DNA of 43,660 bases, taken from assembly GCA_002634395.1 (NCBI GenBank), contig NSJM01000019.1, positions 1-43,660 of the forward strand, in the 5' to 3' direction. This stretch comes from Candidatus Methylomirabilis sp. (GTDB lineage: Bacteria; Methylomirabilota; Methylomirabilia; Methylomirabilales; Methylomirabilaceae). The notes beneath the pieces were generated by a model. The model had not been told where the DNA came from. It ran no database searches and saw only the letters and a list, made by a program, of their open reading frames with translations. The number at the start of each line of letters is the position of its first letter. Position 1 is the first letter of the stretch. The translations under genes were made by a program, and so were the position numbers. This document shows positions 15,968 through 24,162 of this stretch, in pieces.

Positions 15968-16495
15968 CTACTTGAATTCCTCTTCGGACATCTGAAGTCG
16001 AAAGCTTCGATCTCGCGGGTCGATCTGGATTTGCCGCTCATATTGTCCCGGGGGTGCCATTCCCGCTCCAATCGGGGCGGCCGGTCTCGCCACAATTCGG
16101 TGCGGTCCGGCCACCAACGCGAGCTGACGTGATTCGCCTGGTCGAAGGATAAAAAGTGGTGGAATTTTGGCGATGGTCGGTTCAACGTCCAGGTACACGT
16201 TGATGGTCCATTTGGTGGCGTTGACCAACATCCCAGGTGTTCTGAGCGCACCCATGGCCGGTGGCAGACCCTGCCAGCCAACCGGCTGCGGGCAGAAGCG
16301 CCACCCCTCACTTGCTTCGATAAACTGCTCATGCTGAATGCCGGCCTCGGAGATCCCGAGGGTTATGATTCCGAGAAAGAATCGCGCAGCATACTTTGAA
16401 TCACGTGTTCCGATTGAGTCGCAGGGGCGAACCGCAAGGCTGGCGCATCCCGAAAGAGCGATCGCCAACGCGATAAAAGCAATAGCGCGTTTCAC
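15968..16495 (-). CDS. Predicted lipoprotein of unknown function
   Basis: This is a 175-residue lipoprotein with signal MKRAIAFIALAIALSGC (C17 lipidated). The mature part contains YLDVEPTIAKIPPLFILRPG around residue 103, a proline-rich beta-type region and an acidic end. I recognise no family. It lies between two Tyr/Pro-rich secreted protein genes on the same strand, with gaps of about 77 bp on each side, so it could share their transcript and act at the same envelope surface. Confidence 0.65.
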   Translation of the reverse strand: MKRAIAFIALAIALSGCASLAVRPCDSIGTRDSKYAARFFLGIITLGISEAGIQHEQFIEASEGWRFCPQPVGWQGLPPAMGALRTPGMLVNATKWTINVYLDVEPTIAKIPPLFILRPGESRQLALVAGPHRIVARPAAPIGAGMAPPGQYERQIQIDPRDRSFRLQMSEEEFK

Positions 16496-16572
16496 CGCAA
16501 TCTCCTGGCTACAACGTTAGGGTTTGGCCGCCGAATAATGCCTTACGGTATAGCCGGCGCAGGCGACTCATT

Positions 16573-16890
16573 TCAATACCCATAGTAACCACAATCGTAT
16601 CGATAATACCCGAAGATCCAGTTGCCGTAGCCATCATAATACCCGGGGACCCAGACCCTCGCGCACGGGGGATAGGCGCCGTAGTAGGGAACCGGCGGAT
16701 AGTGAACCGGTGGCGGGGGATAGGGATACGCATACCCGTACCCGGGGTAGGGTGCCATCGGAACCCCCAGATTCAGACCGAAGTGAAAATTCGTCCTCGC
16801 CGATGCGGGGTCCGCCGCAAGGAGGAAAAGACCGGTTACGAGTAGAACTCCGATCATCAGCGCAGCCAAGCTCCTCTTCGCGACTTTCAT
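16573..16890 (-). CDS. Small secreted Tyr/Pro-rich protein
   Basis: This is a 105-residue protein beginning at ATG 16890, which has an ideal GGAGG site 8 bp upstream; GTG 16899 would add three residues. The signal peptide (to about residue 31, ADPASA) is followed by FHFGLNLGVP and then PYPGYGYAYPYPPPPVHYPP. The ending VWVPGYYDGYGNWIFGYY resembles the YXXG-rich 'WVPGYW..G.W' repeats found in many exported bacterial proteins. No enzymatic motif is present. It is probably surface-associated; role unknown. Confidence 0.65.
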   Translation of the reverse strand: MKVAKRSLAALMIGVLLVTGLFLLAADPASARTNFHFGLNLGVPMAPYPGYGYAYPYPPPPVHYPPVPYYGAYPPCARVWVPGYYDGYGNWIFGYYRYDCGYYGY

Positions 16891-17009
16891 CTCATCCACC
16901 TCCTCTCATATTCTAAACTACGTATTACCACTTTTATGGTAACATGCGTCATCTTGGAATTCAAAGTGCTGCAGGCTCGCTGCGCTGCCACCTGCTCTTT
17001 CTGATCTTT

Positions 17010-17039
17010 TTGACACTTCTGTGAGGCTTCGCGTTTACT
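17010..17039 (+). promoter_or_regulatory. Putative sigma70 promoter for the RAM-domain gene
   Basis: TTGACA (17010-17015), 18-bp spacer, TTTACT (17034-17039), about 80 bp before ATG 17118. The -35 matches consensus exactly; the -10 is moderate. Confidence 0.4.
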
Positions 17040-17117
17040 GGTTTTAATTCATAGTCGTGCTTGCTGCACCAGAAATAGAACTTGGCGGTAAAAGCATATC
17101 TGATTGGAGGATGATCG

Positions 17118-17351
17118 ATGGTTCACGCCTATGTCTTCATTACGACAAGTAAGGCCAGGGAGCAAGAGGTGGCGGATACGATCAGGGAACTGGAAATGGT
17201 AAAGTTTGCGCACATTGTTACCGGAAATGTCGATGTCGTTGCCTTTATCGAGGCTCCGGACCTCAGCGTCCTGTGGGATACCGTGAATCATGTTCAGGCG
17301 CTGCCTGCGGTGACACGAACGATTACCAGTTTGGTGGTCGAACCGGTATAG
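17118..17351 (+). CDS. Stand-alone Lrp/AsnC ligand-binding (RAM) domain protein
   Basis: This is a 77-residue protein that consists only of the C-terminal effector domain of Lrp/AsnC regulators: MVHAYVFITTSKAREQEV, then HIVTGNVDVVAFIEAPDL and TRTITSLVVEPV. No helix-turn-helix is present. Such stand-alone RAM proteins form alpha/beta-barrel oligomers that bind amino acids or other small ligands, and some may modulate full-length Lrp proteins. TGGAGGA lies upstream of the ATG. It is convergent, 10 bp apart, with the M28 peptidase gene. Confidence 0.88.
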   Translation: MVHAYVFITTSKAREQEVADTIRELEMVKFAHIVTGNVDVVAFIEAPDLSVLWDTVNHVQALPAVTRTITSLVVEPV

Positions 17352-17361
17352 TGGTTCCGGG

Positions 17362-18291
17362 TTAGGCGAAACCGGCAAGCAAAGCGGCCGATGCTGCAGT
17401 TGCGGCGGTTACCTGTCGAAGGAAAGGCAGATTAAGAGTGTCAAGGGTATCGCTAGGCAGGTGGTAGTGCGGGTTACGCAGGAAAGCGGTATCGGTAATC
17501 ATCACTGCCGGATAGCCGGCTTCCCAGAAGGGTGTATGATCGCTCTGGCGTACGAGTGGGAGATTTTCGCCATTTCCCTCCACGACTAAAGCTTGTACGG
17601 GCAGCGAGGGAACGACCATGGCCGCCGTCTCTTTGAAGAGTGAAACGAGTTCCTCAGACCGTCGATTGCCCACGACACCGATAAAATCCCCCACCGCAGG
17701 CGCCTGGATCCCTGGAGGCACAGCCTGAGTCTGGCCGAGATAGCCGATCATCTCCAGGTCGAACACGCCCCTGATCGCGGCGTCACACGCCTTGGCCCGC
17801 TCTACATAGTAGAGGCTGCCTGGGTTTCCATACTCTTCAAGGGCAAAAGCGATAAAGACCAGGTCGTGCTTGAATCGGTAACGGGCTAAGACGCCGGCTA
17901 CTTCGAGCAGTCCGGCTACTCCGCTTGCATTATCGTCGGCGCCGGGGCTATTCGGTACGGTATCGTAGTGGGCGACTATCAGTACTTGCCCATCACGGCA
18001 CGATCCCGGCTGTGAAGCGATCACATTTCGATACCAACGCCCCTCACACCTGAAGCGCTCTTCCACGAGATGCAGACTACATCCTCTGAGGGTTTCCGCA
18101 ATGAAATCCGCTGCAGCTTCCATACTGGTATACCCGGCATATGGATCTCTTGGCCTGATAAGCGCCTCAAGATGTGCACGCACCCTGCCTTCGGAGACCG
18201 CTTCGACGATTTGACGGAGCATGGGATCGATGCGCCTTACCTGTGTAAGATCTTGGAGGGCGATTCCTTCGAAACTAGCCGTCAGCGCCAA
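17362..18291 (-). CDS. M28-family zinc aminopeptidase
   Basis: This 309-residue peptidase shows the M28 metal motifs in order: VAHYDTVPNSPGADDNASG (H108, D110, D119/D120), FALEEYGN with the catalytic Glu pair (E152/E153), DLEMIGY, and DHTPFWEAGYPAVM with the final His. M28 enzymes are di-zinc aminopeptidases that remove N-terminal residues from peptides. No signal peptide is evident. The frame opens with TTG 18291; an upstream stop prevents a longer form, and the true start may be a few codons inside. The upstream gap holds TCAGC-family heptamers. Confidence 0.85.
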   Translation of the reverse strand: MALTASFEGIALQDLTQVRRIDPMLRQIVEAVSEGRVRAHLEALIRPRDPYAGYTSMEAAADFIAETLRGCSLHLVEERFRCEGRWYRNVIASQPGSCRDGQVLIVAHYDTVPNSPGADDNASGVAGLLEVAGVLARYRFKHDLVFIAFALEEYGNPGSLYYVERAKACDAAIRGVFDLEMIGYLGQTQAVPPGIQAPAVGDFIGVVGNRRSEELVSLFKETAAMVVPSLPVQALVVEGNGENLPLVRQSDHTPFWEAGYPAVMITDTAFLRNPHYHLPSDTLDTLNLPFLRQVTAATAASAALLAGFA

Positions 18292-18333
18292 CCATCAGCC
18301 TCGGACAAAATAGAAGATATACCGGACGAGTTG

Positions 18334-18354
18334 ACCGCTGAAAGCTGATCGCTG
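18334..18354 (+). repeat. CGCTG-family heptamers
   Basis: ACCGCTG, AAAGCTG and ATCGCTG occur in tandem at exact 7-bp spacing between the M28 and BFN-domain genes. It is the reverse-complement form of the TCAGC heptamer family. Confidence 0.6.
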
Positions 18355-18369
18355 TTTTAGAGTGAAGGA

Positions 18370-18888
18370 TTACCGGGGTGACCGGCTGGAGCTCTCTCTA
18401 TCCAGCGCCTTGTGATTGGCGTAGATCGGAACACCGGCTCGCAGCGCGAGGGCGATAGCATCACTGGGTCGGCTATCGACCGTCATCTCTTTGCCCTCAG
18501 CCTCGAGATAGAGAGTAGCGTAATAGGTATTTTCCTTCACGTCGCTAATAATGACCCGCCTCAACTGAGAGTGAAAGATTGCCAGGAGGGAAAGCATGAG
18601 GTCGTGGGTCAAGGGTCGGGGAGGTTTGATCTGTTGTAGAGGAACAGCGATGCTTTGGGCCTCAAGAGGGCCGACGAAGAGTGTGAGTTCGCGCTTCTCT
18701 CCTTTGCCGCGAAGAAGGACAGCGGTCTGGTCGCCTCCCTGGGCAGCGGCCACGCCCAGCACCTCCATTTCGTATACGTCTTTGAGCTCTTCGGCTTGCG
18801 CCGCCGTCCAAAGAAGGGGCAAACTGCTAAGTAAGGAGATAAGCGCAATCGTTAGCCGTAATGCGGAATAATGTCGTCGCTTATTCAT
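18370..18888 (-). CDS. Exported bifunctional nuclease (BFN/DUF151) domain protein
   Basis: This is a 172-residue protein. Residues 1-32 form a signal peptide (LTIALISLLSSLPLLWTAAQA). The rest is a DUF151/bifunctional-nuclease domain with the hallmark VDSRPSDAIALALRAGVPI near residues 139-157. DUF151 proteins are usually cytoplasmic, so export is unusual; a plant-type member was reported as a nuclease, and most bacterial members lack biochemical data. It overlaps the upstream methyltransferase gene by 8 bp and is co-transcribed with it. Confidence 0.82.
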   Translation of the reverse strand: MNKRRHYSALRLTIALISLLSSLPLLWTAAQAEELKDVYEMEVLGVAAAQGGDQTAVLLRGKGEKRELTLFVGPLEAQSIAVPLQQIKPPRPLTHDLMLSLLAIFHSQLRRVIISDVKENTYYATLYLEAEGKEMTVDSRPSDAIALALRAGVPIYANHKALDRESSSRSPR

Positions 18889-19504
18889 TCAGACAGCGAA
18901 CGAGGCGCCAGCCGTTCAGGAGGTTGACACGATGCAACTGCTCGGGGGTGAGGCGGGCTTCCCTCAGGACCGGCATCAGCTTCAGGTCGGTCTTAAATCC
19001 GAGCCGCGTACACAGTGGGGCGACCAGCTCTTCCAGGGTGCCGACCACCGGGTTCTCGCTCTTGAAGTGATTCAGGATGACGATGTGTCCTTTCTTTTTG
19101 CACACTCGCTTAATCTCTCGGAGAACCTGAACCGGTTCCGGAACGGCGCTGATGACGTACGTGGCCAGCACATGGTCGAAGTGTTCGTCAGGGAACTCTA
19201 ATTTCGACGCGTCCATCTCTTTAATGGTCACGTTGTTCATCCCATATTCTCGTACCTTCTCTCTGGCCTTACTCAGCATCTCCGTAGAGAGATCAATTCC
19301 AACAAGGTGACAATCCTGTGGGTAGAGTGGAAGGTTTAATCCTGTACCGATCCCCACCTCAAGGACAAGGTCGTTTGGTTTGATCCCAAGAAGCGGTATC
19401 GCCGCGACCCGTCCTGGATGAAAGATCTTGTCGAACAGAAGGTCGTACATGGGGGACAAGATGGCATAGGCACGCGTGATCTGCTTATAATCCAAGGCAA
19501 CCAT
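18881..19504 (-). CDS. Class I methyltransferase, PmtA/UbiE-like
   Basis: This is a 207-residue SAM-dependent methyltransferase: YAILSPMYDLLFDKIFHPGR at the N-terminus, motif I VLEVGIGTGLNLPLY (about residues 47-61), then GIDLSTEML, and FDHVLATYVISAVPEP before KRVCKKKGHIV. The pattern fits the phosphatidylethanolamine N-methyltransferase (PmtA) and UbiE group. A membrane-lipid or quinone substrate is therefore likely but undetermined. GGAGG lies 5 bp before the ATG, and a TATAAT box lies about 60 bp upstream. Confidence 0.85.
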   Translation of the reverse strand: MVALDYKQITRAYAILSPMYDLLFDKIFHPGRVAAIPLLGIKPNDLVLEVGIGTGLNLPLYPQDCHLVGIDLSTEMLSKAREKVREYGMNNVTIKEMDASKLEFPDEHFDHVLATYVISAVPEPVQVLREIKRVCKKKGHIVILNHFKSENPVVGTLEELVAPLCTRLGFKTDLKLMPVLREARLTPEQLHRVNLLNGWRLVRCLNE

Positions 19505-19569
19505 TCAACCCTCCAATAACCTTCCTTTTTTAATCTGCCATCAAGTCGGCACGTTGCACTAGGTAACGC

Positions 19570-19598
19570 ATTATACTCTACCTGAGTTGTCGAGAAAA
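19570..19598 (-). promoter_or_regulatory. Putative promoter of the methyltransferase-BFN pair
   Basis: Minus strand: perfect TATAAT (19575-19570), 17-bp spacer, weak TTTTCT at the -35 position inside the helicase 3' end. The predicted leader is about 60 nt. Confidence 0.4.
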
Positions 19599-22514
19599 CA
19601 GATTTTCATCAAAGTCTACCGGCAGCCGAACCGCCCGCCCCTGGAGATCGCGGTATAACAGATATCCGTGCTGCCGCCCGAAGTCATAGAGTCGCTTGGT
19701 CAGGAGGACGTCCTGTTTACAGTATTCGATGACTCGCTCGATCTCTCCCGCCTTAAACCATGCCAAACTCTGCAGGCCATCCGCCGACTTTCCCTCCCCA
19801 AGGGTCTCTTGGGCCAGATGATCCAGCTTCAGCCGGAACCCTAGCCTCCGGTGGATACACTCGAGGATGTCCAGGGTGGGTAGAGCGGTCCAGTCGACGT
19901 CGGCATAGGCGCGCAGCACATCGAAGTCGAACCGTCGGAGATTAAACCCGACGATCAGACGGGCCTGGACCAGATCGGTGATGAGGGCATCAACCTGCCG
20001 CTCGGTATAGACACGGAACTCGGCGCGATCAAGGTCGTAGACGACGCCGACGGCAAGGCCCATTCGATGCCGGTGCTCCCATCCGCCAACATCCTCGGCG
20101 CTCCGCTGGGTTTCCAGGTCAAAGACAATCGCGTGGGACTCCGTAGCAGCGATTTCCGATTCCTGCTTCATCAGGGGCTCTGATGTGACTGCCGAGGAGC
20201 GACCGGTGGGCTGCGTGGCATCCCATGCCGCCTCCCCGAGCAAACCCTGAAGGGTCATGTGCGCACCCTGCTTGTCGAGCGGCTTGTTACCCGAGCCGCA
20301 CTTCGGTGAGTGAACGCAAGAGGGGCAGCCACATTCACATGGGCACTCTTCCAGAAGCTGTCGTGTCTTGAGGAACAACTCGGGCAGGACTCGAAAGCCG
20401 CGCTCGGTCAGTCCGATCCCGCCGGGGTAGCCGTCATAGATAAAAATAGCCGCGCGACCAATCTGCGGGTGAATCGGATACGAGATCCCGCCGATGTCTG
20501 AGCGGTCACAGAGGGCATAGAGCGGGAAAAGACCAATCATGGCGTGCTCTACTGCATGAATGCTCCCCATGAAATGTAACCCCTCCGCTTCAACGGCGGC
20601 CTTCAGTCCATCGGGTACCTCAAACCAGAGGCCAACGGTCTCAAAGGTCTGGGGTGGCAGATCTAATTGATACGACCCGATCTTATCCTGGCCGAAGATC
20701 CGTCTGCGCTCATAACCAAGCACTCGCTCAGTCACTTTCAATCGGCCCAGGCGGTACGGGATCGCCTGGTGGGACAAGGATTCCAGAATTTCCAGGATCT
20801 CGGTGTCCTTCTCAGCGAGTGGCGAGGTGTAATAATCAACGGTGACCGGTTTGGCGTGAATTTTGTGCTGAATCAGATCGAGACTCACAATCTCGTACTG
20901 CTGTCCCTGGTGCAGATAGATCGCCCCAGGATGGCACTCATGGAGAGCCCGGATCCCGTCAATGGTGCCGATAGCGCGACCGGTCTGGTCAAGAATCGCA
21001 CAGGCTTCTCCCAGGGAGCGGATATTGATGCGACGCTGGGGGTGGCGCTCACGAGCGTACCACTCGGTTCCATCCGCCGATAAGAGCAGCCTCCCTTGGT
21101 CATGGAGCGACTGGATGAGATCCTTTTCGGTAGCATAGAACGAGTCATCGAATCGTAACGGCACCTCTGCCGCAGCGGCTACGAGATGTGCCGCCAGAAT
21201 CTGACGGTTACCAGGATCGACGATGGCCGCTTCGTACGGCCGACTGAAGAAGTCATCGGGGTGACGAAAAAAGTACTGATCGAGCGCGTCGGGAAGCGCA
21301 ATCAGGATGATCAGCGCCTCCCGACGGCCGCGGCCTACCCGACCGCTTCGTTGCCAGGTGCTGGTGATGCTACCAGGATAGCCGACGAGGAGGCAGGCAT
21401 CCAGTCCGCCTACGTCGATCCCGAGTTCCAAGGCGGAGGTGGTCACGACCCCTGCCAGTTGTTCGGTGAACAGCCCACGTTCGATCGCCCGGCGCTCCTC
21501 GGCCGTAAAACCTGCTCGATAGGCGGCAAGTTTTTCGCCGAGCGTCGGATCTGCTTGCCGCGTCCACATGGCGATCAACTCGGTGATCTTCCGAGCCTTG
21601 GCAAAGGCGATGGTCTTCAATCCTTTTCGAAGGCAACGGAGCAGGAGGTCGGTCGCCTCGGTATAGGGGCTGTTGATCGGATTGATCAGAAGGAAGCGCT
21701 TACCCTGCTGCGGGGCTCCATCGTCATCGACCAGGTGAAAGGCGAGTCCGGTCAGTTGTTCAGACAGATCGAGGGGATTACTGATCGTGGCCGAACAGGC
21801 CATGAATTGTGGCGAAGCCCCGTATGCGGCTGCCACCCGCCGCAGGCGCCGCAGGACGTGGGCGATGTGCGAGCCAAAGACCCCACGATAGGTATGCAGC
21901 TCATCGACAACCACATAGCGGAGATTACGCCAAAACTCACGCCACTGCGCGTGGTGGGGCAGCAAGGAGAGATGAAGGAGATCAGGATTACTGAGTAAAA
22001 GTTGTGGCGGATCCTCTCGGAGCTTCGCTCGTCGGGAAGCAGGTGTGTCTCCGTCCACAATGGCGGCGCGGATATCGTGTCCCCAGGGAAGCAGGGTGTG
22101 TATCGTCTTCAGTTGATCCTGTTCCAGCGCCTTGATCGGAAACAGCAACAGGGCGCGGGCTGAACGATCAGTCAACAACTGTTCGAGAATCGGCAAAAGA
22201 TAAGTCAGGCTCTTTCCGGATGCGGTGGAGGTGACGACCAGGGGATGTTTACCGGCGCGGGCCGCCTCGATGGCAGTGCACTGATGCGTATAGAGCTGGT
22301 CGACCCCGATGTTTCGGAGCGCGTCGCCAAGCGGCCCTGGCAGGGGATCGGACAGCTCCCCATAGATGGGCGACTTCGGTAGGATATGCCTGAGATGAAC
22401 GACCTGCCCGCGAGACGAGTAGCCGCGGCGCAACTCGTCCACGAAGCGATCGACCTCCGGGATAGGTGGAGGCGACGGGAATCGCCCAACCGGACGTGCC
22501 TTCGCAGGTTGCAT
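19578..22514 (-). CDS. MrfA-like DEAD/DEAH helicase fused to a DEDDy 3'-5' exonuclease domain
   Basis: Numbering uses ATG 22514 (978 residues); GTG 22571 adds 19. Helicase part: Q-motif YTHQ, Walker A STASGKS (K101), DELH (204-207), SAT (241-243), RSGRVGRGRR motif VI, then a DUF1998-type region and a Cys cluster (C724, 726, 728, 730, 733, 739), the layout of MrfA/YprA helicases. C-terminal part: a DnaQ-fold exonuclease with D799-x-E801 (FDLET), N858..D863 (NLRRFD) and Y931..D935 (YCKQD), that is DEDDy. In Bacillus subtilis MrfA and MrfB are separate proteins for repair of mitomycin C adducts; here both activities sit in one chain. This is the largest gene of the left half, transcribed divergently from sucC, with a plausible promoter at 22583-22612. 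Confidence 0.88.
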   Translation of the reverse strand: MQPAKARPVGRFPSPPPIPEVDRFVDELRRGYSSRGQVVHLRHILPKSPIYGELSDPLPGPLGDALRNIGVDQLYTHQCTAIEAARAGKHPLVVTSTASGKSLTYLLPILEQLLTDRSARALLLFPIKALEQDQLKTIHTLLPWGHDIRAAIVDGDTPASRRAKLREDPPQLLLSNPDLLHLSLLPHHAQWREFWRNLRYVVVDELHTYRGVFGSHIAHVLRRLRRVAAAYGASPQFMACSATISNPLDLSEQLTGLAFHLVDDDGAPQQGKRFLLINPINSPYTEATDLLLRCLRKGLKTIAFAKARKITELIAMWTRQADPTLGEKLAAYRAGFTAEERRAIERGLFTEQLAGVVTTSALELGIDVGGLDACLLVGYPGSITSTWQRSGRVGRGRREALIILIALPDALDQYFFRHPDDFFSRPYEAAIVDPGNRQILAAHLVAAAAEVPLRFDDSFYATEKDLIQSLHDQGRLLLSADGTEWYARERHPQRRINIRSLGEACAILDQTGRAIGTIDGIRALHECHPGAIYLHQGQQYEIVSLDLIQHKIHAKPVTVDYYTSPLAEKDTEILEILESLSHQAIPYRLGRLKVTERVLGYERRRIFGQDKIGSYQLDLPPQTFETVGLWFEVPDGLKAAVEAEGLHFMGSIHAVEHAMIGLFPLYALCDRSDIGGISYPIHPQIGRAAIFIYDGYPGGIGLTERGFRVLPELFLKTRQLLEECPCECGCPSCVHSPKCGSGNKPLDKQGAHMTLQGLLGEAAWDATQPTGRSSAVTSEPLMKQESEIAATESHAIVFDLETQRSAEDVGGWEHRHRMGLAVGVVYDLDRAEFRVYTERQVDALITDLVQARLIVGFNLRRFDFDVLRAYADVDWTALPTLDILECIHRRLGFRLKLDHLAQETLGEGKSADGLQSLAWFKAGEIERVIEYCKQDVLLTKRLYDFGRQHGYLLYRDLQGRAVRLPVDFDENLFSRQLR

Positions 22515-22582
22515 CGTCCTCAGGCGGCGTGAATCACAATCCTGATGCCATCCGGCATTACTCGTGGCCACATTGACCTATC

Positions 22583-22612
22583 CCTCTATCACGGTATGGG
22601 AAAGCGTGTCAA
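22583..22612 (-). promoter_or_regulatory. Putative promoter of the helicase-exonuclease gene
   Basis: Minus strand: TTGACA (22612-22607), 18-bp spacer, TAGAGG (22588-22583). Transcription would start near 22576, leaving almost no leader before GTG 22571 but about 60 nt before ATG 22514, which favours the latter start. Confidence 0.4.
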
Positions 22613-22625
22613 GGTGAAAACCTAT

Positions 22626-22654
22626 TTGAACTTGGCAAGGATTGATACTATGAT
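22626..22654 (+). promoter_or_regulatory. Putative sigma70 promoter for sucCD
   Basis: TTGAAC (22626-22631), 17-bp spacer, TATGAT (22649-22654), about 130 bp before sucC. It is back to back with the helicase promoter. Confidence 0.5.
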
Positions 22655-22784
22655 ACCGGTTCAGTGCCATGAGGCTTTCCTGATAGGCTGTCGACGTTGA
22701 CCCTCTATCTTGCGAGATGGATCAGTCCAGTAGCTGCACCGAACAGGCGAAAGGGGAGAGGTCAGGATTTCCAGAAGGTAGACC

Positions 22785-23981
22785 ATGAAGATCCATGAAT
22801 TTCAGGCGAAGGCGATTCTAGACACCTATGGAGTACCCATTCCAAAGGGGGAGGTCGTGACGACACCCGTCGAGGCGGGGCGTGCTGTCGAGCGACTTGG
22901 TGGCACCGCTGTGCTGAAGGCCCAGATTCACGCAGGCGGCCGTGGTAAGGCTGGTGGGGTCGTGCTGGTATCTTCACCGCAGGAGGCAGAGGCCGCGGCG
23001 GAGCGGCTCATTGGCTCCTGCCTGGTCACTCATCAGACTGGCCATGAGGGGAGAGTGGTCAAGAGGATCCTGGCAGAGGAACGAGTGACCGTCAGTCGCG
23101 AGCTCTACGCTGGGATTGTCCTGGATCGCAGGGCGGCGCAGCCCATGATCATGGCCAGCGGAACTGGCGGGGTAGAGATTGAAGAACTGGCGGCGAATTA
23201 TCCGGAGAGGATCATCAGGGTCGTAGTGGATCCGGCCGCGCAACTGCAGTCCTTTCATATCCGCCGGCTTCTTTCGGGGCTTGCTCTGCCGCAGCCGGTC
23301 CAGAGTGCGGCTACCGGGGTATTTTCAGCTTTGTACCGACTTTTTCAGGAAAAAGACTGTTCATTGGTCGAGATCAATCCCCTGGTGATCACTGCTGAGG
23401 GTCGCCTCTTGGCTCTGGATGCCAAGCTGAATATTGATGATAACGGCCTTTTTCGCCATCCTGATTTAGAGGCGCTCCGTGATCCGGACGAAGAGTTGCC
23501 TCTTGAGGTTGAAGCCGCGCGATTCAGGCTGAACTACATCAAACTAAACGGCACCGTGGGATGTATGGTTAACGGAGCCGGCTTGGCCATGGCGACGATG
23601 GATCTTGTGAAGCTTGTCGGCGGGGAGCCGGCCAATTTTTTGGACGTCGGCGGGGGCGCCAGCGCCGAACAGATCGAACACGCGTTTCGCATTTTGATCT
23701 CAGATCGGTCCGTTCGCGTGGTACTCATCAATATCTTTGGAGGGATCCTCAGGTGTGACCGATTGGCGGAGGGAGTGATTCAGGCGGTTCGCTCCCTCCA
23801 GGTTACATTACCGATCGTGGTCAGGATGGAAGGGACCAATGTGGAGCAAGGTAAGCGCATGCTCGCTGAGTCCGGCCTGAATTTTATGACCGCGGACGGG
23901 ATGCAGGAAGCTGCCGAGAAGGCAGTGGAGGCGAGCCAACAAGCCGTTCAAGGTTCAACGTGCGACGTTCAAAGTTCATAG
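22785..23981 (+). CDS. sucC: Succinyl-CoA synthetase beta subunit (SucC)
   Basis: This is a 398-residue ADP/GDP-forming succinate-CoA ligase beta chain. MKIHEFQAKAILDTYGVPIP starts the ATP-grasp fold, GGRGKAGGV (51-59) is the nucleotide loop, LVEINPLVI and DAKLNIDDN supply metal and nucleotide contacts, and NIFGGILRCD is the beta-subunit signature at the alpha interface. With SucD it makes succinate and ATP from succinyl-CoA in the TCA cycle. AGAAGG precedes ATG 22785. The last 12 or so residues (from QGSTCDVQSS) and the stop codon are derived from the GTTCAA heptamer repeat and make the protein slightly longer than usual. Confidence 0.96.
   Translation: MKIHEFQAKAILDTYGVPIPKGEVVTTPVEAGRAVERLGGTAVLKAQIHAGGRGKAGGVVLVSSPQEAEAAAERLIGSCLVTHQTGHEGRVVKRILAEERVTVSRELYAGIVLDRRAAQPMIMASGTGGVEIEELAANYPERIIRVVVDPAAQLQSFHIRRLLSGLALPQPVQSAATGVFSALYRLFQEKDCSLVEINPLVITAEGRLLALDAKLNIDDNGLFRHPDLEALRDPDEELPLEVEAARFRLNYIKLNGTVGCMVNGAGLAMATMDLVKLVGGEPANFLDVGGGASAEQIEHAFRILISDRSVRVVLINIFGGILRCDRLAEGVIQAVRSLQVTLPIVVRMEGTNVEQGKRMLAESGLNFMTADGMQEAAEKAVEASQQAVQGSTCDVQSS
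23946..23980 (+). repeat. GTTCAA heptamers forming the 3' end of sucC
   Basis: Five consecutive 7-bp units (GTTCAAG, GTTCAAC, GTGCGAC, GTTCAAA, GTTCATA) lie in the stop-free orientation and run into the sucC TAG. Confidence 0.85.
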
Positions 23982-24023
23982 GTCGCAGGCGACGAACAGT
24001 GTGGTGTGTCTTACCTGCAAACC

Positions 24024-24149
24024 TTGCACCTTGAATGCTTAACCTTGAACCTTAAACGTTGAACCTTAAACGTTGAACATTGAACATTGAACCTTAAACC
24101 TTGAACGTTGAACCTTGAACCTTGAACCTTAAACATTGAACGTTGAACA
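24024..24149 (+). repeat. 18-unit TTGAAC heptamer array between sucC and sucD
   Basis: There are 126 bp of continuous 7-bp units with no phase break. Most are TTGAACN or TTAAACN; the first three are TTGCACC, TTGAATG and CTTAACC. In this orientation every frame of the plus strand meets stops (TGA or TAA) within a few units, opposite to the short array in the sucC tail. It ends 13 bp before the sucD ATG. Confidence 0.95.
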
Positions 24150-24162
24150 TTCCCAACACACA

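Noticed and set aside
21186-21998. 270-codon open frame on the plus strand
   Set aside because: It is the complement of the helicase-exonuclease gene, which has complete motifs; the product has no family-like pattern.
24024-24149. CRISPR array
   Set aside because: Units are 7 bp without spacers, and no cas genes are nearby; it is a simple tandem repeat.
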